This document shows positions 25,951 to 38,715 of a DNA stretch of 64,000 bases, in pieces. The stretch is taken from NCBI RefSeq assembly GCF_037038585.1, contig NC_092523.1, positions 46,145,501-46,209,500 on the forward strand, written 5' to 3'. The position numbers were made by a program, and so were the translations under genes. The notes under the pieces were generated by a model. The model was given only the letters and a program-made list of their open reading frames with translations. It did not search any database and was not told the DNA's origin. Source of the DNA: Patagioenas fasciata. Taxonomy: Eukaryota > Chordata > Aves > Columbiformes > Columbidae. Positions within the stretch are counted from its first letter, which is position 1. Each line of letters begins with the position of its first letter.

Positions 25951-28900
25951 AATCTTGCTTCAGAGGGAATGAACAGGAATGATTTCTCACTCTCACACTC
26001 TGTGTTCCTGTCTTTTGTCTCGAAACCTTAGCTGGGGACAAAGTCTGAACTCCATTAAGCATTTACAATATTTTCAATGCACTAAATTCATATCATATTA
26101 GCCAAACCTTAACAGAGGCTGCTATTATTATATGAAATTGCTATTATTATTGCCCATTTACATTGGATTTTTATATCAACTGAATACTGCTCTGACAACT
26201 GTGAAATGATTATCTATATAAAACAAGATGGGCACAACGGTAATCCCATGTCATCCCATACGCTTGTAGGGCTTAGGAAAGATTTTGTAACAGTCCTATG
26301 CTCTTACTTTGTCCTGAAACTGGTTTCCCGTGTACAGCAGCAGAGGTAGAATTGTAACACTGACCACGTGGAGCAAATTAAATTTGGAAAAGTTCACTGT
26401 ACTGTTCAATTTACTTTAAACATAAATTTTTGACACTACCAGAAGCAAGTAGTTTAACCATCAGGAAACTCACCTGCATTGATTCTCGAAGGTGTTTGTT
26501 CATTTGTTTTAAATTAGTTTATTTGTTTGTTGATGTCAAGAGGCAAGAAAGCCGCAATGTCTAAAAAAATCAACAAGACATAATAGTTGTAGAAAATTCT
26601 TCAGGAAAGAAAAGCTTTAGGTGAAGTCTCACTAATTTTATGTGTGATACAAAGCTGTACAGAAAAAAAATCTATATCTAAAGCAGACTTATTCAATTCT
26701 GTAGAATCCCAGTAATATAATTTTCTGAGTTTTCTGCCCCTACATATTTCTGGTTTTACTTGCCATTTTACTTTTAATTGGAATTTTCTTTTTCCAAGCA
26801 TTCCAAAACACGTTAAAAAGAGCTTTTCAGCTCTTTCAGTCTGTCTCATGGGATATGGCAAGCCATAAACTTTGGAATTCCACGCTCAATTTAATTTCCA
26901 ATTTTTTTAAATAGAAGTTCATAATTTTAAAAAAAGTGTGGGGTTTGTAGATTTCCCATTGTTTAGATACTTTGAAAGTTCCTCTTTGCACTCTAATACA
27001 GAGAGGCTTTTAAAATGAATTTTAATCATGACTTTCATTCATCTCTATTAAAAATTATCTTGAATTTTTCAAGAAAAAAATTATTAGAAAAAAAAAAGAT
27101 AAAAAGTATTGGAATTTTTTACCACCTTCTGCCAGCATTTATTAGTCTGCATCTCTAGTAGCCTACAGATTATATATAGTGCTTTTTATCTTCAGGGAAA
27201 GAAGAACTCCAAATTGTTAATTTGCAGACATTTCTTTTCGAGTTTTGCGTACTTTTCTAACACATGATTATTCTGTGATATATTAAAATGTAAGTCCCTC
27301 CTCTTTTGCTTTTCTATAATTTAAATAATTATCTGAATAAAGCGCATGAATTATGGCTTTCACATTTCCCAGTTCAATCATGCTAATTTATCTCTGGCAG
27401 AGAATTTCAAACAAAATTACTGTCTCATTCTGAGACATGATGTTAATAAAAGATATTAATTACTTCTTAGAAGGCATATTTCTTTATCCAGACTGCAAAT
27501 TTAAAAAGAAGTTTGCCAGAAAAGAAGAAACTCTGCTTTAGTTCTCTCTCCTCTGACAAGCACAGAATTTCTCTCACTCAAACTCATACAAAAAAGCCCT
27601 TTTTTCTCCTTCTCATTGAAAACCTTTCCATCTCTTTCTTCTGTATCCTCACTGACTACTGGTGCCACCACTTTCTTTAATGCCATTTAGGTTACATGTA
27701 CTTTGAAAATTCATCTTCCTAGCTTTGAAAATGTACATGAAGATCTCTGGTGTCTAATCAAAGCAAATGGAGAATACAGGCAATATCCTGTGCTATTTTC
27801 CTTTCTACAAGAAAGTTTCATATATGATACCCTGCTGATCAACCAGGCAATTTAAACTAAAATTTTAATAGAAAAAGGGCATGCAATAAAAAAATAATGA
27901 GCAAAAGTGCTCAATGCATGTCAAAGGTTTTACACAGCATGAATAGTTCACCATTTAGGAAGAAAATCTCTTCAGATTTAGTTATCTGTTTGTCAGTAGG
28001 TCTGGGAAAGCATGGCTGGAGCAGTTTTGAAAAGCCAAATATAAATACAAAACACATGATGAAGTTTGCAATCTGGTATTTGCTTTTCTATTGGGGGCTG
28101 TGGAGGAGAAGTGATTTTTTTAGGACTATTTAGCTTCACATCACAAAGTTTTCTGCATGTTACCTTGAAATCTTAATCTAAAACTGTCCTTTAGTATTAC
28201 TTCTAAAGAGTGTTCACTGCAAGTATGGAAAAGAATTTTTGAAACTTGCAGATATGAAACGTGTTTTCATCAGAGGCTAACAAGGTTCTATTTCTATTAG
28301 TAATACTGTAATGAGAGAAAATGCTCATTTAAAGTCCAGTTTTGGGGTGGATCTCTTACCCTCTGACAAGGAATTTGGGAGGGTATGTCCATTTATGCAT
28401 ATCACGTGTAGGACCATTGTTCACTGTAGCCAGAACTATTAAGTCTCTAATCTCCATCAAAGGGATAAAATATTCCACCACTTGGGGAAAAAAAAAGAAT
28501 AAAAAGTGTAAGCTTTCAATGCAATACCAATGTTCTCTAAAATAATGTTTTATAATGGAGAGAAGGAATCTGTTTTAAATCAATAGTGAGAAAACTGGCA
28601 GTAGAAGAGACAGAGCTAACAATATTTTTTATCTTCTCATTCAGTGGAACATAGACAATAGACTGTTGTGTCTTCAGATACTGTGACAATGCAAGAGGAT
28701 TTCTCGTGGACTGGTTCTCTCAGAGTAAACCACAATACCAGAAGGAAACTAATTTACCTTTTCAAATAGTGTGGCCCAGAGATGCAAAGCAAGCAGCAGA
28801 GAGACAAATACATTGTGTTTTCAAATTATGCTGGAGCAAGTTGTATTAGGAAAGAAGTATGCAAATAAACCCCAGAGAACCACATGGTAAAAATATAACG

Positions 28901-31900
28901 ATCTCTCATTTTCCCTCCACTGCCACCCAACACTAAAGCGTGATCTGTTGTCCTCTTATTTGCTTGGGCACCATTTAGTCTCTGCATTTTGTTTATTCAT
29001 ACTCTTTCCAAGCAAAGCAGGCACTGGACTATACAGAAGTTTCTATTTACGTTGCTCACATTTGTGTCAGTTTTAACCTTTCTTCACAGTCTATGGCTGT
29101 ACTTTTGCCCAAAAGCAGCAGGAACTGATGTGTTTCCTCCATTACGTTTGCCCTTTCAGAAGAGTTTCACCTGCACTTAGGTTGAGGATTAATTCGAAGT
29201 GCAAGTGGTAATAGTGTGAATATTCTACCAGCTCTGTGTACTAATTTTGGCCATAACGTGGACCTCCCGTGGTGTGAAAGCTGCCTTCTCCCAGCTGTGC
29301 TGTCCGCGCTGAGGTAAATGGTGCCCGTGCCATTCTGGCCATGGAGCTTGGCACAACTGCTGGCAGCAGCTCTCAGTTTCTTAAAATATTGATTATTTTG
29401 ATCTTGACTTCTGCTCTTCAGAATAGTCTTAATTTCTTTCATATCCTCAGCTTTGTTGATTTTTTCTTCCAGACTAGGAACTAATGCTGGGCCTGATCCT
29501 GCACTGAATGGTAAAACCAGAGTTAAGAATAATGGGAAAAAGTCATATTATCATCCTTTATCCTGAGAGCAATACAACTGAGGTAAGTAGAAGCAACCAG
29601 AGGTCTCCAGTGTAAGCTCAAGTGAAGCTGGTTTGCTCTTCATGTGACTTTTCTTTCTAATTTATACCTTTAAGTTAATTGCAACTTTAATTCCTTTCTA
29701 GTTCTTGAATTCTTGTCAAAGATTCACTCTTAAAAAAAGAAAGGATACCCTGCATGTTTAACTAATACAGAGAGATAAAGGTTCATGCATGTATACACAT
29801 GCAACAAAACAGATTCAGACACTGAGAGGAATGAAAATGCAGTCTTCACTGTTAATATTTTGGCAGAAACTTGAGATGTTACTAAGCTCAAATGTTTAAA
29901 GGGCAAATACGACAAAGGCTGAACTTACATGATGAGTGAGAAATAGTTTTAAAAAGGCCGAAATTTTGCTCAGAATGTATGTGGGTCTTAAAAGGACACC
30001 TTAGAAGCATGTATAGGAACACAGGGCATGAAAAATATGAGAGAACCATCTAGTGAAAGAACACCAGCCGTTAATGGACCCAAGCACCACACAGCTGGGC
30101 AATGTACAGGGCAGGCATTCCACAGCCTGAGGTAATCTCGAGGGAGAACTGGAGCCAACACATTACATACCAGTAAAAGCAGTAATTTAAAGTAAGCAGT
30201 GATTCCTAATGATGGGTGCGCTGTGTGTCAGATATGTCAGTGGTGAAAATACAAACCCGTGAGAGGAACACCCAATCACATAGCCTATAAAATTAAATGG
30301 CCTTTTAAAACAAATCAGATTCTGTCCTAGGCAGACCACTAAACAAAGGGAGAGCTCCAAGCTGAGGCTAACCAATATATTTCAGATCTATTTTTAATCT
30401 TCCTTCTGACCACATTTTGTAAATATGCTAAAAGATAGTGCAGAGGTATTAAATAAAATCCAACTCTCTTAGACCAACAGTAGTGAGCTAATTAAAAAGG
30501 ATTCCAAATGCCCCCAAGCCCAAGAGCAGGCTGGGAAAACTACTAACTGTATCCTAATCTCTAACTCACTAGGGTCTCCAGAGAGGCTGAGACCAAAATT
30601 GAGATGCTTACTTAGTCCTTTTGCTTCTCTGGGCTTTCAGCTTATTCTCCATGGAAGCCACACCTCTTTTTATTCACCCGGAAACACATGGTACTGTGTT
30701 TTGACATTTTTTTTGCTTCTCATTCTTATTCCTGTATCTGAAGTCTCCATGTACTGTAAGACTCCAGGAAGTTTTTAATTTTTAATTCACATTCAGAATA
30801 TTGTTCTACATTTCCCATAGAAGCAGCTTTCTACCTGACAGTGCAAATTCTGAATGGGAAGCAATATGAAAAACTTTTGAATGCACCATCTTGTTTTCTT
30901 ACTGCCAGGGCTTTCAGCTTTACCAAAAGTTTTATCCCAGGTACTTAGAAACAGCAGCTGTAGGTGCTAAGGACCAAATCAGCAAAAGCTTCACCCTGAG
31001 CCCAGGCATATTATGTTTATACAGATTAGCTTCATTGTTATGGATTTGCTCTATTAGCACAGTATATTCACAAGACCTTTTTTTATATATATTAATTTCC
31101 ATTTCCATTGTTGGTCATCAAGATGATATGCTATAACTCTGAAATCAGCCTGTCACTTATATAATTCAAAAAGCTCCTTACTATAGAGCTTGCAAGCATA
31201 CTACTCCTACACACATGCAATCCTAGTCAAATTAACCTTCAAGTCAATGAATATTTAATTTTTACATTATTTTCAGCATCTCATCTCTCCACAGTAAGTG
31301 TGTACTGGATAATAACATAGCTCATATGGTGATAAATTCTTTGAGGCATGAGAGATGAAGTAAAAAGGGCTACAGACCAACTGACTACTGTCCTGAATAC
31401 AGAAAGCACATGTCCAAAGATAAAAATACTTTGTCAAGTGGTGAAATGCAGGCAGAAGGTAAGGACAGAGAAACTCAGGGAAAACATAAAAACCATAAAA
31501 ACCCACCTTGACAGCAGCACTGAAAGTGGGCTAGTAAGGAAACTAAAGCACTGGAGGCTACTATGATACATTAAAAACAGATCAATAGCATAAAATGTCA
31601 CATGTATCTTCTTTCCAACATTTTCAATAACTAAACACTGACCTTTATAAAGAGGTACAGAGCTGTGAGAAATAATCTGATTGATTTTGGCTAATGCTAT
31701 AAACCTAAAAGCATCCAAGTGAAAAGCCAAACCAAGAGGTATTAGTTACATTTTTGAAAAGCCAAAGGCTTTCCTTTACTAAAAGTGCTCTCTTTTCAGG
31801 AGAGTATCAGACACTCCTACAGTTTACAGCAGGCAGTTCACATTTTCAATAGTATTGCTAGTTTGAGAAAAACAAACAAAACCCACAGCAAAAAATCTGT

Positions 31901-34422
31901 GTCAAAATTGCTGTTCCACCAATATCAAAGCATTTTATGAAAATCTATTGGTCTGATGAAAATTTCACTTGTACATTTCCTCACATCGAGGTTCAAATGT
32001 TGCCCAGAGCATGTGCCGGTCCTTAGGCTAACTGGGAATGTTTCTATGAGTTTCAAATGATTTCTCTGTGTCAGCCAGAGGCGCAGTTATAGACTGTCTC
32101 ATTTCTCATCTGACTGGCCCATCCACCCCTTGGTTACACTGAGCTGGAGCTCTCCCATCTTCCTCCATAACCTCCACATGGAGTCTCTCCCAAAATTTCA
32201 AAACATCAGAATTGTTCCATGATTGAATTGTTATTTTCTGAGCAACCCCACTGCTGCTGTAAGTCATAGGCTCGGGTACCATAAGTAAACTGCTAGGTAA
32301 AAAGTTTCACTGGCGTTTCTACTGGTTTTATGTAAAAATATTTAAGAAAGACTTCAGCAGTAGGATGTTCCTGCATTGTTGGGATCAGTGGTTTCTAATG
32401 TTAATGTCCTTACTGACAGTATTCTCTGTTTTTCTCTAAAAGATTATGAACCACAGTACAGTACAAAAGTGAGAATAAATAAGAAGTATCTCTTTGTTTT
32501 GATCTGCTTGCATTGGCTGACTTATAAACTCAGTCAGCTCTTTCAGAAAAGCATGTCTTGCAAATAGCTGGTGTATTTGAAGGATTTCTGAAAGGATTTA
32601 GAAAACTAATTTTAATCAGCCACATTCCAGCTAGGTTTTGGGGTTGTTTTTATGTCTGCTTAGGGAACAAGGTTATTTATACAATTATTCTGAATCTATT
32701 ACTAATGTATTAGCTGTCCATGTCATGAATAGCATCTAGGGGAAGAGCTGTTCCTGGGTCTAAAGAAGACATACAAAGCTGGATATCCATCTGTACAGAA
32801 ATCTGATTGTTGGGATTTATAGTCATAGCACCTTTCCTTACTAAATATTTTCTGTGAGGCTGTAAATCCATATCTTATTGCACAGGACAGCAAGAGAAAA
32901 CCTTTAAAGTACAGAAATCAATGTAGAGCAACTGTGAAAAATAGCATCAATTATAGCAAAAACAGTAGTTCAATAAAGCCAGACTATTCTTCTGTGCAGT
33001 CGCACATAACCCAAGACTGAAATCCAGTTCAATTATTTCTAGGTTTATAGAAATTTTTTCCAATTAGGAAAACCATCTCCCAGCACTACTCTGAAAGAGC
33101 CGTAGTAAGAAAGTTAGACTCAATATTTTCTTGGGGCCCAGTATGTTCCTTTCAGTGGGAAAATGGAAGGCCATTATATTATATGAGATTCTCTAAATAG
33201 CCTTGTTGATGATATTTTCTGTATTTTTTTTAAGTGGAACTTCAGTTCTACATACCAAAGGAGATGGATTGCTGATCAAACTAGTTTGATCAAACACCAG
33301 CAGACTGAAGGCCTCCCACTGCCTGCTCTAACTGCTCCCTCACTTTCTCAAATGCACGTCTTTACTATTTTGACTTCATCTGTATCTTTGTGTAATAAAA
33401 ATGAAGTAATTTGTCTGGTATGTATTTACATCACTGTGGTACCAGTCCTGTGGTTTGTCAAATTGATTTTCCTGTATGTTACCCTATTGCACATTCCAAA
33501 GCTACCCCAAAATAATTATGATGTGATGCTCATCCTAATATAGAGCAAAAACTACATTCTTAATCTGAAGCTGCTTTTCAATATATATTCCGTGGAACAA
33601 CTATCTTTGAAAACTGTAATTCAGCAATCTATTGGGCTAGTATTTCACTAAGGACACACACACAACATCTTTCCAAAAGAAAAATTCATGTAAGAATAAT
33701 CAATAGTACATGTTGCAATTCATTAGGATCAGCACATAGAATTATTGCTGCTGGCAACACAAGTGACACACAAGTCAGCTCATGGCAAAGACGTGTCACT
33801 CCCTCTAATCACAAGAGGGGGAAACGTGATATCTCTGCTGATCACAAGTACTTGCTCCATTTAAATTTAGTACTCATATTGATTAAAAGGTTTTCTACTT
33901 TAATCTTAATCAGATAAAAAGACTTGGTACCACATATACAAGGCAGTATCTATGACTCATGGGAAAATGCTGCTTAACAGAATGAATGCAGAATAAAGTT
34001 GTTCTCACACAAAAAGGAGGAAATTATGTTTGTAACTACACCATTCCTTGAAGGACAGCAAGGTTCATAATCAACTACATAATGAAACAGTATTATAGCT
34101 TTTTATCATACATAATAAAAGTAGTATGAATATGTGATACCTTTTTATTAAATGACCAGAGTATTACTGAAGACAGACAAAAACTGTTCCTTTCTTGAGG
34201 AGATAAATTAAGATAGAAATAAAAAAGTAAATGTACCTTTCTCCAAAATTTCAGAATATTATGTGCAAGAAAGCATGATTATAACTTGTATAGCTTGATT
34301 ATAGTTTATGTGTATACACAGTTCTCAGGATTGTATGAACAGTCAGCTCACCATCTAACCGGTTATTCAGCCTCACAGCACTATTACAAGAGAGATGTTA
34401 TATTTTTGCATGCATAGTTTTG
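25951..34422. other. Intergenic DNA, no gene recognised
   Basis: Long AT-rich stretch without recognisable genes or repeats. The segment at about 27,250-27,470 has the homeodomain-site-rich look of a conserved non-coding element. A minus-strand open stretch at about 29,167-29,544 is described as its own entry. Neither can be confirmed from the sequence alone. Confidence 0.45.
29167..29544 (-). other. Unrecognised exon-like open frame (minus strand)
   Basis: The minus strand is open for about 125 codons ending at 29,167. It has no ATG until KAEDMKEIKT, but ACCATTCAGTGCAG near 29,500 would serve as a splice acceptor. The open part starts with a hydrophobic run (FFPLFLTLVLPFSAGSG) that resembles a signal peptide, then a charged helix-like stretch (LEEKINKAEDMKEIKTILKS), then a GC-richer portion with a GRR site. 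I recognise no family. Length alone is not significant for this window, so this is a candidate only. Confidence 0.18.
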
Positions 34423-35094
34423 TTACAGAAATATTAGCCTGGGTTTCTTCCTGTAGAGGACTGATGTCATGTCTACATCAGAAAGTTCTTCTGGCAGGAC
34501 TTTGGGCTGATTACAGCTGTACACATTGCACTGGAAGGACAGAGACGTAATTGCTGAACTGCCTTCACTAGTGCCAAGTGTCCTCCTCTTGAAAGACCAT
34601 TTGGCAAAAGATGTGGTGTACAAACTTTCTATTGACCCTAGCAACTCTGCTGAGCACAGTGCCTCGGGGACATCTTGAAGTGTGTTGTGGGATACCAACA
34701 AGGAGCTCAGGTTCAAATTCTTGTAACTGCCTTTCTTCGCACCCACTATGTTTTTCCCAGTTTTTGACATTGACATTTCTGTTTTAGATTTTTCATAATG
34801 CTTTTTCACCTTTCTGTTAAATCTCTCAATCAGAAATAGGGCCCCAGAGAGATAAGTAGCACACCACAGCCTGCCCACAGGCAAAAGCTCTCTGCAGACT
34901 CTACTCCTAGGGTAGCCAGTGGATCTATGGTAGACACCAGGTGGCGTGGCTGATGATGGCAGTGTGTGAAAAGGGCAAGGTGTCCTAGACATTTGCTGAA
35001 CAGCACTGTGCAACAGAGCAGCAGGAAGCAAGCATTGAAGAATGTGCCATGTTAGACTGTGGTACAAATCCAGGAAAATCACCAGTGACCCCAA
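34423..35094 (-). other. Unrecognised 223-codon open frame
   Basis: This is the longest open frame in the window that is neither CR1 nor inside the CpG island. It is open from a stop at 35,098-35,100 to TAA at 34,423-34,425. The first ATG is at 34,990-34,992, which would give 189 residues. The C-terminal two thirds are rich in Lys and Ser (for example KVKKHYEKSKTEMSMSKTGK and LPEELSDVDMTSVLYRKKPR), with no catalytic motif I recognise. The N-terminal part is hydrophobic and Pro-rich. With the local base composition I estimate roughly a 2% chance of one such frame in the window, so it is unusual but not proof. A minus-strand AATAAA is at about 34,147. It could be an unannotated gene, a retrocopy or part of an old mobile element. 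Confidence 0.25.
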
Positions 35095-35100
35095 ATTTCA

Positions 35101-35560
35101 CAAAGGTTGAAATGGCCTCTGGCACAGAGACACTGGTGGCAGCAGATCAAGATTGTTTATTTGCCAGCCCTCAGCTCAGATGCTGATTCACTGGGGGCAA
35201 GAAGGTCCAGGGAGTTCACAGTCCTGTTACAGTACTGTTAAATGGGCTCCATCAGCTCTGGCATAGCACAATATCCTCACAGCTGGAGGGATGCACAGCC
35301 TTCCTCGCCTTTTCATATCCAAAATTTGGCTCTGTCTGTCCAAGATAGTTACTAAAGGTTAATGAGGGAGGGGCTGGAAAGTCCCCATGAGAACAGATTG
35401 TCAGTCAGGTGTGCCAGGACTGTGGCAACAGGAATGACAGGCAGATTTGAAATAATGGCACACCTGAGTTATGGAAGAGGTAAAACTGTGGTGCATAACT
35501 CAGTTTGACTCACCACATTGTTCTTCTGAGTACATTAGAACAGAGGAACAGCTTCGTACC
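35101..35560 (-). other. Moderately GC-rich segment, possibly an old LTR
   Basis: On the minus strand this block ends with AATAAA (complement of 35,156-35,161), then TCTTGATCTGCTGCCACC and a GTGTCTCTGTGCC stretch. That order of polyadenylation signal and short downstream region is LTR-like. No TG/CA ends or target duplication could be defined. It lies directly upstream of the 223-codon minus-strand frame, which may or may not be connected. Confidence 0.2.
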
Positions 35561-35562
35561 CC

Positions 35563-35845
35563 TCTGACAGTGGCCAGCAACAGATGCTGAGAGAAAAGAG
35601 GAGATCAGGGAAGTGGTGGCACTTCTGCAGAACACCCTCTCAGCCTCAGGACTTCCTAGGTCAGAGGTTTTCACATTATATTTCATAGCTTTTGATTAAT
35701 TTCTTTCCAGTAATTTGTGCTGTTGCTTTTTGAAACCCTGTAAAATTTTAGTATCCACAACAAGCTGCGGTAAGAACTTCTACAGTTGTCTGGTTTTTTT
35801 TTTAAGTTGCCTGTGGAACTACATTAATGAGTTTGCTTTGAAAAG
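35563..35845 (+). mobile_element. Ancient CR1/L3-like amniote interspersed repeat
   Basis: CTGACAGTGGCCAGCAACAG, then AGCTTTTGATTAAT, then TTTTTGAAACCCTGTAAAAT, AGTATCCACAACA and AACTTCTACAG occur in the order I remember from an old repeat shared by mammals, reptiles and birds (CR1/L3 group). The copy is diverged and has no coding capacity. Such copies are sometimes retained as regulatory or exonised sequence. The exact family name needs a library search. Confidence 0.5.
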
Positions 35846-37044
35846 GTAACTAATTTAATCTGATGCGTATTATATTTTATACTGAAGGAGGCGGCAAGAA
35901 ATTGCTAGCTATTTACTTTTTCATGGCCATGTGGGATCTTGTAGTCTTCTACAACACCACCCATGCTTATACAACATGGATGTTTCATGAACAGCATTCA
36001 CTAGGTGGGGAAGGTGTGTGGTGCCGCAACCTTATAAATATACAGTCTTTTCCAACAAAACAAATAGGAACACAATTCTGTGACCTACATTTATAGATTT
36101 AGAGAACCAGTGCTAGTCTTAAATGGCTGTTTGCTTCCTTGGTTTATTAAAAGATAGACTGACTAGCAATAGACAACCATTTCCCTTTTTTCTGAACAGG
36201 GACAACAAGGCTGCTGAATGTATACCAAACAGACTGAAAAATCCTGGCAGCGACTCATGGCTAGCCTGAACCATAATGAGTAAATATCCTTATTGTTGCT
36301 ACTGTCTGTTATGTTTTCCATAATATTTGTGGAACAAAAACTAGCTGGATAGAGGACTGAAGTGTAAGGACTGCTGATTTTTAATAACTTGGCACAATTA
36401 GAAGAGCTCAACAAGGCTATAAAGGTCCCTTTAACAGTCAGACATGCACAGCAAGCTGCTTGTGTCTAGTTGTTTGGATAGTTGGCTTGGATTTAGATTT
36501 TTTATAACTTGTAAATGCCTCTTATGAATAGGGTAGAGGGGATGCTAGAGCCTGTAATGATGTATAAATAGGAATGTCTTAATTATTAGCTAGTTAATGA
36601 TTTGAAAACAAAGTTCTATCAAATTATGGTGAACAATGTGGAAACAGCAACGCATTTCAGAGCTTATGAACTTGAATATTAATACATTTTTTTTTAACCG
36701 AGTCACACTAAGATGTGTCTGAAGTGTTTTCTACAACATCCTGTATTTCTTTTCCCACAGGTCAATGTATGATTCCTTCTAGTTATTTGTTTTGTTCATG
36801 GAAGTACCACCACACACTTCCTAGACCACCTGCAGCTTCTGTCATTCTTGTAATATTTGTCTTGTACTTTCTGCTTTTCTTCAGCTGTGTTGTGCTTTGT
36901 GCATCTCCTTGGACTCAAGCACGCTCAGCCCTTGTACCATGCACTCCCACTGATCCCTACTATTACACTTGACAAGCAGCTGCCCTGCTTTTTCCGATTT
37001 TCTTTTCCTAATCAAGGGTAATTGCAGATCATTTGGAGTAACAT
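35846..37044. other. Intergenic DNA, no gene recognised
   Basis: AT-rich unique-looking sequence with only short open frames and no identifiable repeat. Confidence 0.5.
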
Positions 37045-38715
37045 CATGTCACATACAAGAGAACCATGTGATCAGGCCCAGTCAACACAGGTTTATGAAA
37101 GGCAAGTCGTGTTTGAACAACTTGATCTCCTTCTATGACAAGGTGACCCACTCAACTAGTAGATGAGGGAAAGGCTGCAGTTATGGTATACTTAGACTCC
37201 GGTAAGGCATTTGACACCATATCCCACAGCATTCTCCTGGAGAAGCTGGCAGCTCGTGGCCTGGAAAGGTGTACCCTTCACTGGGTGAAGAACTATGTGA
37301 GAGTGCAACCCGATCCCATGTTGCACAGAACATAAGCACTATGAAGAGATGTAACTCTAAATTCCTGAACCTTCCATGTGACAATTTGTCATCCCAAGGC
37401 GCATGTCTGCAATGCCCCATGCTGCATTCTGTGGGTCCTGTTCCCATTCAGTGAGCTGGATGCTGGGGCAGAGTGTCCCCTCAGGCAGCTGGCAGGTGGC
37501 ACACAAGCTGGGGGAGAGGATCATGCTGCTAGCCAGAAGGACCTGGAGAGGCTGGAGAAAGGGGCTGTTTGGAATGTCCTGCAGTGCAACAAGGCCAAGA
37601 GCAAAGCCCTGCACCTGGGGAGGAACAAGCCCTTGCACCAGTACATGCTGGAGGATGCCCAGCTGGAAAGCAGCTGTGCAGACACCTGGGGTCATGGTGG
37701 ACCACCAGCTGACCAATATTTAGCCAGCAAAGGTGGCTCCTGGGCTGCAGTAGGCAAAGCATGGGCAGCAGGTGGAGGGAGATGGTCTTTCCCCTGAGCT
37801 GTGTCCTGCTCATGGCTCCCCAGTGCAAGGCAGCCATGGACATTCTGGAGAGAACCCCTCAGGCACATGACACCAAGCTGGGTGGGAGTGTTGATCTACT
37901 AGAGGGTAGGATGGCCATACAGAGGGATCTGGACCAGCTGTATCGCTGGGCTGAGGTTTAACAAGGCCAAGTGCCACCTCCTGCACTTGGGTCACAACAA
38001 GCCCAGGCAGCACTACAGACTTGGGGAAGAGTGGCTGGAAAGCTGCCTGGCAGGAAAGGATCTGGGGATGTTGTCCAACGGGCAGCTGAACATGAGCCAG
38101 CAGTGTGCCCAGGTGGCCCAAAAGGCCAACAGCATCCTGGCTTGTATCAGGAATAGTGTGGCCAGCAGGACTAGGGCAGTGATTGTGCCACTGTACTCGG
38201 CACTGGTGAGGCTGCACCTCGAATCCTGTGTTCAGTTTTGGGGCCCTCATAAGAAGGACACAGAAACCCTAGATAGAGTGCAGAGGAGGGTGATGAAACT
38301 GGTGAAGGGCCTGGAGGACAAGTCTGATGAGGAGTGGTTGAGGGAGCTGGGGCTGTTCAGCCTGGAGAAAAGGAGGGTGCGGGGAGAGCTTATCACTGTC
38401 TACAACTACCTGAAAGGAGGCTGTAGCATGGAGGGTGTTGGCCTCTTCTCCCAAGTAACAAGAGATAGGACAGGAGTAAATGCCCTCAAGTTGTACCAGG
38501 GAGGTTTTGATTGGATATTACAAAAAAAATCTTTACAGAAGGGGTTGTCAGGCATTGGAACAGGCTGCTCAGGGAAGTGGTGGAGTCACCATTCCTGAAG
38601 GTGTTTAAAAGGCGAGGTTCTTAGGGACATGGTTTAGTGCTAAAGTTAGGTTATGTTATGGTTGGACTCAATGATCCTGAGGGTTTCTTCCAACTGAAAT
38701 GATTCTATTATTTTG
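37045..38715 (+). mobile_element. CR1 LINE, 5'-truncated and internally rearranged
   Basis: The segment opens with CR1 reverse transcriptase sequence (RFMKGKSCLNNLISFYDKVT at about 37,095-37,154, then a decayed SKAFDT box near 37,200). It ends with the CR1 tail (GGTTGGACTCAATGATCCTG at 38,660, then TTCCAACTGAAATGATTCTA). Between about 37,300 and 37,445 the sequence does not read as CR1. After that, ORF2 sequence downstream of the FADD box appears twice: once at 37,448-37,800 and again from about 37,855. All frames are broken except the C-terminal stretch at 37,987-38,598. The copy is clearly older than the one at 6,422-8,955. Confidence 0.85.
37987..38598 (+). pseudogene. CR1 ORF2 C-terminal fragment
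   Basis: This plus-strand frame of 203 codons matches the C-terminal part of CR1 ORF2. It contains [40 protein letters not shown], and [17 protein letters not shown] followed by [20 protein letters not shown]. It begins downstream of the catalytic residues, so it has no enzyme activity. Upstream the frame is lost in the rearranged part of the element. It ends in the normal region before the 3' UTR. Confidence 0.88.
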